Shown: positions 43,916 to 50,628 of the stretch, one piece after another
How positions within the stretch are numbered: the stretch's first letter is position 1
Layout of the letters: every line of letters begins with the position of its first letter
Origin: Kordiimonas aestuarii
GTDB lineage: Bacteria; Pseudomonadota; Alphaproteobacteria; Sphingomonadales; Kordiimonadaceae
Length of the DNA stretch: 64,000 nt
Direction of reading: 5' to 3'
NCBI RefSeq assembly: GCF_025574465.1
Contig: NZ_JAOBPP010000021.1
Location: 1,178,001 to 1,242,000 of the forward strand
The notes under the pieces: generated by a model
The model's input: the letters and a program-made list of their open reading frames with translations, nothing else
Database searches by the model: none
Told to the model about the DNA's origin: nothing
Made by a program: the position numbers and the translations under genes

Positions 43916-44701
43916 ATGTTTGCCCCACTCCATAAAGCCGTTTTGTCAGATGAGGAACTGGTCAAGATCCGCCGGGAACTGTATCACAGCGAAGGCCCGG
44001 GCTATCACATCTTCAGAAGCTTCCTCAGCGACTATGAAGTGCAGCATATCAGACACGTCTGGACCCAATATCCGTGGGAGATGACCCATATCCGCCACCC
44101 GGGCAAGGACAATCTTGTATCCAACTCCCCGGACCTTTACCTGAAGGAACTGCCGGGCAGTGAGTCTTATTGGAACTTTCACTGGAACATCTCAAGGCGC
44201 TGCACCTTCACGCAGGAGGCCTGTGCCGCCGCCCATATGCTGCGGAATACCCTTATGGGCAAGGCGCCGTTTTTTGAGTTGTCGCCGACCGACCTCCAGG
44301 GGCAGCTTTATGCCACGTCCTACCGGGTTGTGATGTCCACCGACGCAGAGGAACTCGTGAAAGAGCATGCAGACTGGGGCCCGCGGGAGAATATCCTCGA
44401 TAAACGCTATCAGTTGCAGCGGCTTCAAAACACGCTGTTCCTGTCAGAGCATGGGGTGGATTATACCGGGGACGGATTTTACATGGTTGGCCGTGACGGA
44501 GTGAAACGGCACATCTGCCAGCAGGAAAACATCCGCCCGGGCGATTTGCTTGTCTGGGCTTATAACACTCCGCATGGGGTTGGCAGTGTCAAGGCCCTTG
44601 GCGAGGATGGTCCCGGATACATGAGAATTGTCATGCCGTCCGAACGGCTGGACAGAAAACGCATCTACACCGGCGGCCGCACCGCCGTGCCAGCATTTTG
44701 A
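43916..44701 (+). CDS. Putative 2-oxoglutarate/Fe(II) dioxygenase
   Basis: A 261-residue protein of phytanoyl-CoA dioxygenase-like build. A metal triad can be proposed: H and D in KEHADWGPRE and the distal H in YNTPHGVGSVKA, followed by an Arg for 2-oxoglutarate (YMRIVMPSERLDRKR). The N-terminus has the common GYHIFRSFLSDYEVQHIRHV start. It probably hydroxylates a small molecule or sugar-linked intermediate. It is transcribed away from the glycan cluster and is followed 25 bases later by a methyltransferase. A hydroxylate-then-methylate pair acting on the same glycan is a reasonable guess. Confidence 0.65.
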   Translation: MFAPLHKAVLSDEELVKIRRELYHSEGPGYHIFRSFLSDYEVQHIRHVWTQYPWEMTHIRHPGKDNLVSNSPDLYLKELPGSESYWNFHWNISRRCTFTQEACAAAHMLRNTLMGKAPFFELSPTDLQGQLYATSYRVVMSTDAEELVKEHADWGPRENILDKRYQLQRLQNTLFLSEHGVDYTGDGFYMVGRDGVKRHICQQENIRPGDLLVWAYNTPHGVGSVKALGEDGPGYMRIVMPSERLDRKRIYTGGRTAVPAF

Positions 44702-44726
44702 TCGCGCCGGGATAGGAGAGGAACCC

Positions 44727-45359
44727 ATGTCTGAAATGTATGAACCCTCCCTGCAGACTCTGGTAGATATCGCGGCAGAACACGGTATTCCGCCCCATGT
44801 TCACTTTACCCAGTGGCATGTTATGGCGGACGCGCAGTTCGACGCCCTGCTGACGATAGGCCTCAAGCCCGAGCACGCCTTGCTCGACATGGGATGCGGC
44901 ATGGGACGCCTGGCCACCAAGACGGTCCAGTATCTTGCTGCAGGTCACTATGCCGGGATCGACGGGGACGAGATATATATTGGCATTTGCCGTCATCTGC
45001 TGGAGCCGGTGAACAAGCCGTTTCAGTTGCTTTTCAACCGGGATTTTGAGTTCGAGCGCTTTGGTATGATGTTTGATTATGGTATCGCCCAGTCCGTTTT
45101 TACGCATTTGTCAGATGCACAGGTGACGCTTTGCATCAAAAACCTCAAGGCTGTGATGCAAAAGGGCGCGCGTTTCCTCTTCACCTATATTCCACAGACA
45201 CTGCCTATCGGCTTTGTCTATGAGGGTAGCTACCCGATGTTGCACCCCACCCATCAGGACGCCGGTTTTTTCGCCGCACAGGCCGAAAACCATGGCATCA
45301 AATTCCAGGACCTTGATATTCCGCATCCGTCCCAGCGCTGGGCCGAACTGGTGTTCTAG
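44727..45359 (+). CDS. Class I SAM-dependent methyltransferase
   Basis: A 210-residue protein with the SAM motif HALLDMGCGMGRLATKTVQY, then YAGIDGDEIYIGICRHLLEP and the post-I region FDYGIAQSVFTHLSDAQVTL. It is of the Methyltransf_11/25 type, and the substrate is unknown. ATG at 44727 follows AGGAGAGGAACCC, so the longer open frame from 44628 is not used. It lies 25 bases after the oxygenase gene and is followed by a clear terminator, so these two genes form one short unit. Confidence 0.8.
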   Translation: MSEMYEPSLQTLVDIAAEHGIPPHVHFTQWHVMADAQFDALLTIGLKPEHALLDMGCGMGRLATKTVQYLAAGHYAGIDGDEIYIGICRHLLEPVNKPFQLLFNRDFEFERFGMMFDYGIAQSVFTHLSDAQVTLCIKNLKAVMQKGARFLFTYIPQTLPIGFVYEGSYPMLHPTHQDAGFFAAQAENHGIKFQDLDIPHPSQRWAELVF

Positions 45360-45428
45360 CGGGTGCCCCGGCGGCGCACCCGCTCCGCCGCTGAACAGCT
45401 TTTCCTGCCTGGCCCCGTAGAGGCCACA

Positions 45429-45459
45429 AAAAAAGCCACCCGTAAGGAGTGGCTTTTTT
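45429..45459. terminator. Bidirectional rho-independent terminator
   Basis: A stem GCCAC/GTGGC (45435-45439 with 45449-45453) is extended by AAAAAA/TTTTTT on either side, so it works in both directions. It closes the oxygenase/methyltransferase unit on the plus strand. On the minus strand it follows the copied tRNA 3' end and may be the original terminator of tRNA-Phe. Confidence 0.8.
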
Positions 45460-45461
45460 GG

Positions 45462-45477
45462 GTGGTGCCGGGGGCGG
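45462..45477 (-). other. Copy of tRNA-Phe 3' end (candidate attachment site remnant)
   Basis: GTGGTGCCGGGGGCGG is the complement of the tRNA-Phe acceptor/T-arm end with one C missing, compared with GTGGTGCCCGGGGGCGG at 46578-46594. Both copies are followed, in tRNA direction, by a short gap and a hairpin terminator. The pair brackets the SDR gene in the manner of attL/attR left by integration into a tRNA 3' end. Confidence 0.55.
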
Positions 45478-45517
45478 GTTTTTAAGCATTGGAAGCTTTC
45501 GTTGGTGCAAGATAGGG

Positions 45518-46336
45518 CTACTTATGGTTTTCATTTTGGTGTGGCAGCTCTTTTCCATTTAAACTCACTTTAATTTCTTGAATGGTGTTGCCCCCGTCCA
45601 CCACAAGCATTTGTCCAGTTATGTAGCTTGCTTCATCGCTTGCCAGAAAAAGGGCGGCAGGAGCCACTTCTTCAGGTGTTCCCGGGCGACCAACCGGTGT
45701 GTAATTGCCTGCCATGATTTCTTCATCGGTGCTTGACCCAGTTTTGATCCAGCCTGGTGCTATTGAATTTGCAGTAATATTGTATGGGCCTAGCTCCAGG
45801 GCCAGTGTCCTTACCATGCCCATCATGCCAGCTTTAGCGGCTGCATAAGGGGCGTTTTCGGGCATGGCAACGAGCGGACCTGTTACAGATGACATATGGA
45901 TGATTCGACCATGCCTTTGTTCTCGCATGCTGGGTAAAACAGCTTTTGTAAGCATGAAGGCACTTGTGAGATTGAGAGTGAGCCCTCGCTCCCAAGCGGA
46001 TATCGGGGTGTCGGCCAATGTTGAGTAGGGCTCTTCAATCCCGGTTTGAACCATGCCAGCATTGTTTACCAAGACATCAATAGAGCCCAGCTCCGTCTGT
46101 GTTGCTGTTACAAGTTTAAGCACATCTTCTGAGACTGTCAGGTCCGCAGGCAAGGCAAATGTGTTGCCGGATGCCAATGCTTCCAGTTCCTTCTGGCGTT
46201 CGAAAATGCGTTCTGTTGTTGAGGATATCGCAACTTTTGCGCCGGCTTTCAGAAAAGCCTTTGCTATTGCAAAGCCGATTCCCTCCTTGCTGCCGGCCCC
46301 CGTAACCAACACTACTCGATTTTTGACACCCGTCAT
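45518..46336 (-). CDS. Short-chain dehydrogenase/reductase in an AT-richer islet
   Basis: A 272-residue classical SDR. The cofactor motif is VLVTGAGSKEGIGFAIAKAF, then NNAG, the catalytic serine in HMSSVTG and YAAAK for Tyr and Lys. AISSTTERIFERQ suggests NADP(H) or NAD(H) without a clear preference. ATG at 46336 has GGAG seven bases upstream; the open frame continues to 46417. Base composition is visibly lower in GC than its neighbours, and the gene lies between tRNA-Phe and a copy of the tRNA 3' end, so it was probably acquired. The substrate is unknown. Confidence 0.85.
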   Translation of the reverse strand: MTGVKNRVVLVTGAGSKEGIGFAIAKAFLKAGAKVAISSTTERIFERQKELEALASGNTFALPADLTVSEDVLKLVTATQTELGSIDVLVNNAGMVQTGIEEPYSTLADTPISAWERGLTLNLTSAFMLTKAVLPSMREQRHGRIIHMSSVTGPLVAMPENAPYAAAKAGMMGMVRTLALELGPYNITANSIAPGWIKTGSSTDEEIMAGNYTPVGRPGTPEEVAPAALFLASDEASYITGQMLVVDGGNTIQEIKVSLNGKELPHQNENHK

Positions 46337-46377
46337 GCAACGCTCCATTTTTCGGTTCGGGACCACTATGTTTGCAA

Positions 46378-46400
46378 GCCAAGGATTTGACAACCTTGGC
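46378..46400. promoter_or_regulatory. Inverted repeat upstream of the SDR gene
   Basis: GCCAAGG-N9-CCTTGGC is a perfect 7-bp dyad about 42-64 bases upstream of the SDR start codon, at a position suited to a repressor of the TetR or MarR type. No such regulator is in the islet. Its role is inferred from position only. Confidence 0.3.
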
Positions 46401-46547
46401 ATTGTATTGCCTGCCAAGTGGTTTCACCGGCAAGACGGCACCCTTGATGGTTGGTGTTGATAGTCCAAAACAGAGTATTTTCTTGAGGATAGGTAATGTG
46501 ACCGGGCTTGCGGCCCATAGGGCTAATGCAATAAGAACCAGAAACGC

Positions 46548-46574
46548 AAAAAGCCGCAGATGACTGCGGCTTTT
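46548..46574 (-). terminator. Rho-independent terminator after tRNA-Phe
   Basis: On the minus strand AAAAGCCGCAG, a four-base loop and CTGCGGCTTTTT form an 11-bp stem including A:U pairs with a T-tract, five bases after the tRNA CCA end. In the other direction it could also end transcription reaching it from the plus strand. Confidence 0.8.
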
Positions 46575-46578
46575 GAAG

Positions 46579-46654
46579 TGGTGCCCGGGGGCGGATTCGA
46601 ACCACCGACACGCGGATTTTCAATCCGCTGCTCTACCAACTGAGCTACCCGGGC
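46579..46654 (-). tRNA. tRNA-Phe (GAA)
   Basis: A 76-nucleotide tRNA with the CCA end encoded. The acceptor stem GCCCGGG pairs with CCCGGGC, D-arm GCTCAGTTGGTAGAGC, anticodon stem GCGGA with loop TTGAAAA giving anticodon GAA, and T-loop GGTTCGAATCC. It lies downstream of yacG on the same strand, the usual place in alphaproteobacteria. Confidence 0.97.
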
Positions 46655-46868
46655 AGGGTGCAGATGACGCGTGGCGTCATGCGTTAGCGAAGGGGCTTAT
46701 AGGCAATAATTCGGGGCCTGTCCAGCGCTGAATGTTATTTTTTTTACATTCCCCAGCGGGTGGGAGACCGGGCGGAAAACCGTGCAAAATGTGTGCAGAA
46801 AAGCACGGATTTTGTGCGAATTCTGTGCGAAATGTGAGCGAGAACTGTGCCCCGGTTGAGCAAGCGGC

Positions 46869-47042
46869 TCAGTCGCGGTCTTCCGGCAGGCCTACATCGT
46901 CTGGAATTTCGCTGTCGCCGGGCAAAGTATACTCTTCATTGAACCAGCGGCCAAGGTCCAGGTCCGCGCAGCGCTTCGAACAGAAGGGGCGGAATTTAGA
47001 GTCCACCGGTTTTCCGCATTCAGGGCATTTGGGTGTTGGCAT
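46869..47042 (-). CDS. yacG: DNA gyrase inhibitor YacG (zinc-binding)
   Basis: A 57-residue protein read directly from the sequence. It begins MPTPKCPECGKPVDSKFRPF and continues CSKRCADLDLGRWFNEEY. The four cysteines in CPECG and CSKRC bind zinc, and DLGRW is the family signature. YacG binds GyrB and blocks DNA binding by gyrase. ATG at 47042 lies 12 bases after the RNase G-type gene stop, and the usual alphaproteobacterial order RNase-yacG-tRNA-Phe is kept. The acidic C-terminal tail (DDVGLPEDRD) is common in the family. Confidence 0.95.
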   Translation of the reverse strand: MPTPKCPECGKPVDSKFRPFCSKRCADLDLGRWFNEEYTLPGDSEIPDDVGLPEDRD

Positions 47043-47053
47043 GGACTGGCCTC

Positions 47054-48436
47054 CTACTTGAGCGTAACATCCGGGGCGCCGCGTTCGAATGTCACGCTGC
47101 GTTGGGTCTGCAGTTTGAGGTCATCTATATAGGCGGTGTTGGTCTCAAGCCAAGAGATGACAGTCTCATTTGCGCTGATGACAAGACTGCCGGTCGCAGG
47201 GGTGCGGCCAAGCTTGCGCGCGCGCCGCAGGAGGTCAAGCGCTGTGGCGTCCGCGCGTGCGACAGGCGCGCGGGACGTCGTCAGGCGGTCGCGCAGTGAA
47301 AGCCCGCGCCGTCTGCGGTTGATCTCAACAAGGCCGAACTGCGAAATGCCGGTATGCTGCACCGGCACCGGGTCACCGTCAAAGGCGGCATCGAGCGCGC
47401 TCATCAGGTCGCGCGCCGCGCCTTTGGCCGACATGTCGATAAAGTCCACCACCACAAGACCGCCGATGTCCTGAAAGCGCAGGTGATAGCCCACGGCCAT
47501 TGCGGCTTCCATATTGACAATCAGCTTGGCGTCGCCAGCCGACCGGCCCTGAAGTGCGCTGCCCATGTTCACGTCCACCACAGTCAGGGCGCGGGTCTCA
47601 TGGACCGATATCCAGCCGCCGGACGGCAGCAGGATCTTGTCGGCCAGGGCTTCCTCGATCGCTTCTTCGACGCCAAAATGCTCAAAGGCCGCGCCGTCGC
47701 CCTCATAGGCGGTGATGCGACCGTCAAGGTCCGGCCAGTGTTGGATGACGGCAGCGCGCACGCTGGCGAGCGCCCCCCCACCTTCAACCATCACCGGGCC
47801 TTCCGCGCCTTCTACCGCCACCAGCGCCTGTTCCATCGGGGAGAAGGCGAACATCAGGCCGGGCTTGTCGGGGGTGGTACGGAGCGCGTCGGTAAAGCGT
47901 CTGGCCTCGGCCGCTACAGCTTCAACGGGCACGGTATCCGCGCGGGAGCGCACGATGATCGCACCGTCTGTCGCCATGGGCTGCAACAAAGGTTCAAGCG
48001 TCTTGACTGTTTTGGTGGCAATGTCCTTGGAGAAATTGAGCCGTGCACCGCCGTTCTCCACCACCACATAGCGGCCCATCAGGCGCGGGCGCGGGGTGAC
48101 GACAAAGGCCTTGCCTTCGCCGACTGGCGGTTCAGCCACCACCTGAACGGCCAGCATCTGGCCTTCGGTCAAGCAGTCGCTGATACGGTCCGCCCGGCCC
48201 TTCACGAGAAGTTTGGCGCGGCGCAGGTTCATGGCACCCGGGCGGCCATCGCCCAGGTCAAGGAACGCCATGTCGAGCGTGGTGTCCACGCGGGTCACGC
48301 GGGCGTAAAACACCGCGTCTGCAGGGCTTAAGGCCACGTCGTCATGGAAGGCGAGGGTCAGCGGCAGGCCGTCTTCGTCAAGGCTTGCGCTGCGCCACTG
48401 GCCGATGCCGGGCTCGATGATGGTGTCAAAACTCAT
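47054..48436 (-). CDS. rng: Ribonuclease E/G family protein, RNase G-like
   Basis: A 460-residue protein. It has an S1-like N-terminal part (DAVFYARVTRVDTTLDMAFL, DLGDGRPGAMNL) and the catalytic DNase I-like core (VHETRALTVVDVNMGSALQ, then FQDIGGLVVVDFIDM) with two metal-binding Asp residues. It lacks the long C-terminal scaffold of RNase E and the zinc-link Cys pair is not evident, so it is nearer to the short RNase G type. It processes rRNA and degrades mRNA. ATG at 48436 overlaps the maf stop as ATGA. Confidence 0.85.
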   Translation of the reverse strand: MSFDTIIEPGIGQWRSASLDEDGLPLTLAFHDDVALSPADAVFYARVTRVDTTLDMAFLDLGDGRPGAMNLRRAKLLVKGRADRISDCLTEGQMLAVQVVAEPPVGEGKAFVVTPRPRLMGRYVVVENGGARLNFSKDIATKTVKTLEPLLQPMATDGAIIVRSRADTVPVEAVAAEARRFTDALRTTPDKPGLMFAFSPMEQALVAVEGAEGPVMVEGGGALASVRAAVIQHWPDLDGRITAYEGDGAAFEHFGVEEAIEEALADKILLPSGGWISVHETRALTVVDVNMGSALQGRSAGDAKLIVNMEAAMAVGYHLRFQDIGGLVVVDFIDMSAKGAARDLMSALDAAFDGDPVPVQHTGISQFGLVEINRRRRGLSLRDRLTTSRAPVARADATALDLLRRARKLGRTPATGSLVISANETVISWLETNTAYIDDLKLQTQRSVTFERGAPDVTLK

Positions 48437-49101
48437 GATGCGGATGTCTTCCGGTGTGCGTTCAGCCAACCACCGACTTCAAAAAGCGGCAGGCCAACAA
48501 CATTGCTATAGGATCCTTGCAGGAAACGAACATACATGGCGGCCAGTCCCTGAATGGCGTAACCACCCGCCTTGCCGTGCCATTCGCCGCTTGCAATATA
48601 CTCATTGATCTCACCGGGAGCGAGCACCTTGAACGCCACCGTGGTGGTGACCGATTTCGTCAGCTGCGTGCCGTCAGCGCGCACAAGCGAGATGCCCGAG
48701 GTGACAGTGTGCCGCCGCCCGGACAGGAGCACGAGGCAATCGCGCGCCGTGGCTTCATCTTCTGCCTTGGGCAGGATACGCCGCCCGCAGGCGACCACCG
48801 TATCGGCGGCCAGTATCACGGCGCCCTTGTGCGCAGGGGCAACCGCTGCCGCCTTTTCCCGCGCCAGCCGTTCGGCATAGGCTTTCGGCAACTCACGCAG
48901 GTGCGGGGTTTCGTCAAGGTCAGCGGGGGCGATTACATCGGGCGTGATGCCGATTTGCGCCAGAAGGTCCCGCCGTCTCGGGGATGCGGACGCAAGTACA
49001 AACATGTCAGCCTTAATGGTCCTGGGTGCAGGATCGGGCGCGGGGCCGGGCTTGGTGTCGGACTTTTTGTCCGGTGCGTGCGTGGAGGGTCCAGCAGCCA
49101 T
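48433..49101 (-). CDS. maf: Maf-family nucleoside triphosphate pyrophosphatase
   Basis: A 222-residue protein. The Maf signature FVLASASPRRRDLLAQIGIT is followed by the substrate-binding AVILAADTVVACGRRI and the end motif GGYAIQGLAAMYVRFLQGSY, SNVVGLPLFE. It hydrolyses non-canonical or dTTP/UTP-type nucleotides. ATG 49101 has GGGTGG in front and gives a 32-residue Pro/Asp-rich extension; an alternative ATG at 49005 with AAGG would start as most Maf proteins do. The stop overlaps the RNase start. Confidence 0.9.
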   Translation of the reverse strand: MAAGPSTHAPDKKSDTKPGPAPDPAPRTIKADMFVLASASPRRRDLLAQIGITPDVIAPADLDETPHLRELPKAYAERLAREKAAAVAPAHKGAVILAADTVVACGRRILPKAEDEATARDCLVLLSGRRHTVTSGISLVRADGTQLTKSVTTTVAFKVLAPGEINEYIASGEWHGKAGGYAIQGLAAMYVRFLQGSYSNVVGLPLFEVGGWLNAHRKTSAS

Positions 49102-49117
49102 CAAGCCACCCTGCGCC

Positions 49118-49336
49118 TTATTTGAAGCGGTAGGTGATGCGACCTTTGGTCAGATCGTAGGGTGTCAGCTCGACGAGCACTTCGTCGCCTGCGAGAACAC
49201 GGATACGGTTCTTGCGCATCTTGCCAGCGGTGTGACCGAGAATTTCGTGGCCGTTTTCAAGCTCAACGCGGAACATGGCGTTCGGCAACAGTTCAGTTAC
49301 CGTGCCGCGCATTTCCAAAACTTCTTCTTTAGCCAT
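49118..49336 (-). CDS. infA: Translation initiation factor IF-1
   Basis: A 72-residue OB-fold protein, full length for IF-1. It has EVLEMRGTVTELLPNAMFRV, then ELENGHEILGHTAGKMRKNR and the end YDLTKGRITYRFK. It binds the 30S A site with IF-2 and IF-3. It precedes maf and the RNase gene in the usual order. The 338 bases upstream contain its likely promoter and a dyad at 49428-49444. Confidence 0.97.
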   Translation of the reverse strand: MAKEEVLEMRGTVTELLPNAMFRVELENGHEILGHTAGKMRKNRIRVLAGDEVLVELTPYDLTKGRITYRFK

Positions 49337-49427
49337 TTTATCTCCTTGGTATGGCTTTCAATTCGCGCACATACATGAAGCGCTTGCGGCAGAAATGCAA
49401 CAATTTTGGCCGAAATCCCACGATATT

Positions 49428-49444
49428 TGTGCGAATAGCGCACA
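49428..49444. promoter_or_regulatory. Dyad in the infA upstream region
   Basis: TGTGCG-AATAG-CGCACA is a perfect 6-bp inverted repeat 92 bases upstream of infA. The half-site TTTGTGCGAA also occurs near 46811 and, with changes, near 46823, so a shared regulator or structural element is possible. Confidence 0.35.
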
Positions 49445-49565
49445 TTTTGCCACAAAAGGTCGAGGCTGAGGCGGGCAAAGCTGCCCCATCGGTGCCGACA
49501 AGCCACGCAAGTGGCGCTGTCCCGGAAGCCGGACAGCAGCAGATGCCGGCTGACATGTTGGCCGG

Positions 49566-49585
49566 ATTCCCGTCGTTGCGGGAAT
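49566..49585. repeat. REP-like palindromic element
   Basis: ATTCCCG-TCGTTG-CGGGAAT, inside GGATTCCCG...CGGGAATGAC, resembles the extragenic palindromes that occur in many copies in proteobacterial genomes. Only one copy was seen in this window. Confidence 0.5.
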
Positions 49586-49674
49586 GACGCCAAAGGGCGA
49601 AAGTGGTGCAAGGTGGCGGGAATGAAAGCTGTGGATGGGGGAGACGTGACTGTCAGGCGGGTGGGATCTTGGCT

Positions 49675-50130
49675 TCAGAACGGAAAGCGGTCTGCTATGC
49701 GGACCTCAAGGTGGTCGCGCACAAGGCGGTAGCTGTCCATGATCTGGTTTCGGTTGCCTTCACTGTCTGTCGGGTCGGGAATAGCCCAAAGTTCAAGCGA
49801 CTCGGGATTTTTCAGGGCCTGGCGTTCCAGGTGAGCGTGCGATTCGGCGGTCAGCGCGATCACCACATCAAAGGCGGTGAGGTCCACATCGGCAATGGTC
49901 AGTGCCTTGTGGGACGAGAGGTCGATCTTCTCTTCCGCCATCGCGGCGACGGTGAAGGGGTCCAGCGCACCGGCGATCAGTCCGGCGGATTCAACAAACA
50001 GCCGCCGTTTGCTGTGACGTTTCGCCAGCGCCTCGGCCATCGGGCTTCTCACCGCATTCTGGTTGCAGACAAACAGCACACTTTTGGCCGGCGGCTTGGC
50101 CGGTGGTGTTGCGGGTGCGGTGTCTGTCAT
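49675..50130 (-). CDS. Low molecular weight protein tyrosine phosphatase-like protein
   Basis: A 151-residue protein. The P-loop is VLFVCNQNAVRSPMAEAL with C22 and R28 (CX5R-S), and the general acid is in AIPDPTD near the C-terminus. This is the LMW-PTPase/arsenate reductase fold; the DP motif favours phosphatase activity, but the alphaproteobacterial family in this operon is not well characterised. ATG at 50130 overlaps the UPF0262 stop (ATGA). A Pro/Ala-rich stretch of about 15 residues precedes the domain. Confidence 0.85.
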   Translation of the reverse strand: MTDTAPATPPAKPPAKSVLFVCNQNAVRSPMAEALAKRHSKRRLFVESAGLIAGALDPFTVAAMAEEKIDLSSHKALTIADVDLTAFDVVIALTAESHAHLERQALKNPESLELWAIPDPTDSEGNRNQIMDSYRLVRDHLEVRIADRFPF

Positions 50131-50624
50131 CGTGGGCCCCGTCCGTCCTTGAGGTGCAACACGCAAACGAGGGTGAAAAGCCGCCGGGCGGTCTGCATAT
50201 CCACCCTGATCTTGCCCTCAAGCCGCTCCATCAACAGTTCACTGCCCTGGTTATGGAGGCCGCGCCGACCCATGTCGATGGCTTCAATCTGGCTTGGGCT
50301 TGCCGATTTGATCGCCTCATAATAGCTGTCACAAATGGCGAAATACTCGCGGATGATACGGCGAAAGGGGGTAACAGCGAGGCGAAAGCTCATCAGCACA
50401 TCGTCGCCAGTGCTTTTCACGTCAAACGCCAGTCGTCCCTCTGATATGGCCAGATGCAGCTTATAGGGGCCTTCATAGCGTTCGTCGGCTGACTTCAGAA
50501 GTGCAAAGCTGTTTTCTTCCAGAAGGTCAAAAATCGCGATGCGGCGCTCATGCTCCACATCCGCGCTCCAGCGCGTGATGGTGGATTGATCGAGCGTCAC
50601 ATCTACAAGTTTGTGCTTGGCCAT
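50127..50624 (-). CDS. UPF0262 family protein
   Basis: A 165-residue protein of unknown function. The family is recognised by LVDVTLDQSTITRWSADVEH, ERRIAIFDLLEENSF and the highly conserved IEAIDMGRRGLHNQGSELL, then TARRLFTLVCVLHL. There is no signal peptide or membrane span. It always sits between hisD and the LMW phosphatase in many alphaproteobacteria, as here. ATG at 50624 starts MAKHKLVDVT; the open frame upstream lies inside hisD. Confidence 0.9.
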   Translation of the reverse strand: MAKHKLVDVTLDQSTITRWSADVEHERRIAIFDLLEENSFALLKSADERYEGPYKLHLAISEGRLAFDVKSTGDDVLMSFRLAVTPFRRIIREYFAICDSYYEAIKSASPSQIEAIDMGRRGLHNQGSELLMERLEGKIRVDMQTARRLFTLVCVLHLKDGRGPR

Positions 50625-50628
50625 AGTG

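Larger units (their letters stand above)
49337..49674. other. Gene-free stretch upstream of infA
   Basis: No coding sequence is seen in these 338 bases. They hold a dyad TGTGCG-AATAG-CGCACA at 49428-49444, probably in the infA control region, and a REP-like stem ATTCCCG-TCGTTG-CGGGAAT at 49566-49585. The rest is unremarkable. The end of the LMW phosphatase gene borders it at 49675. Confidence 0.6.
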
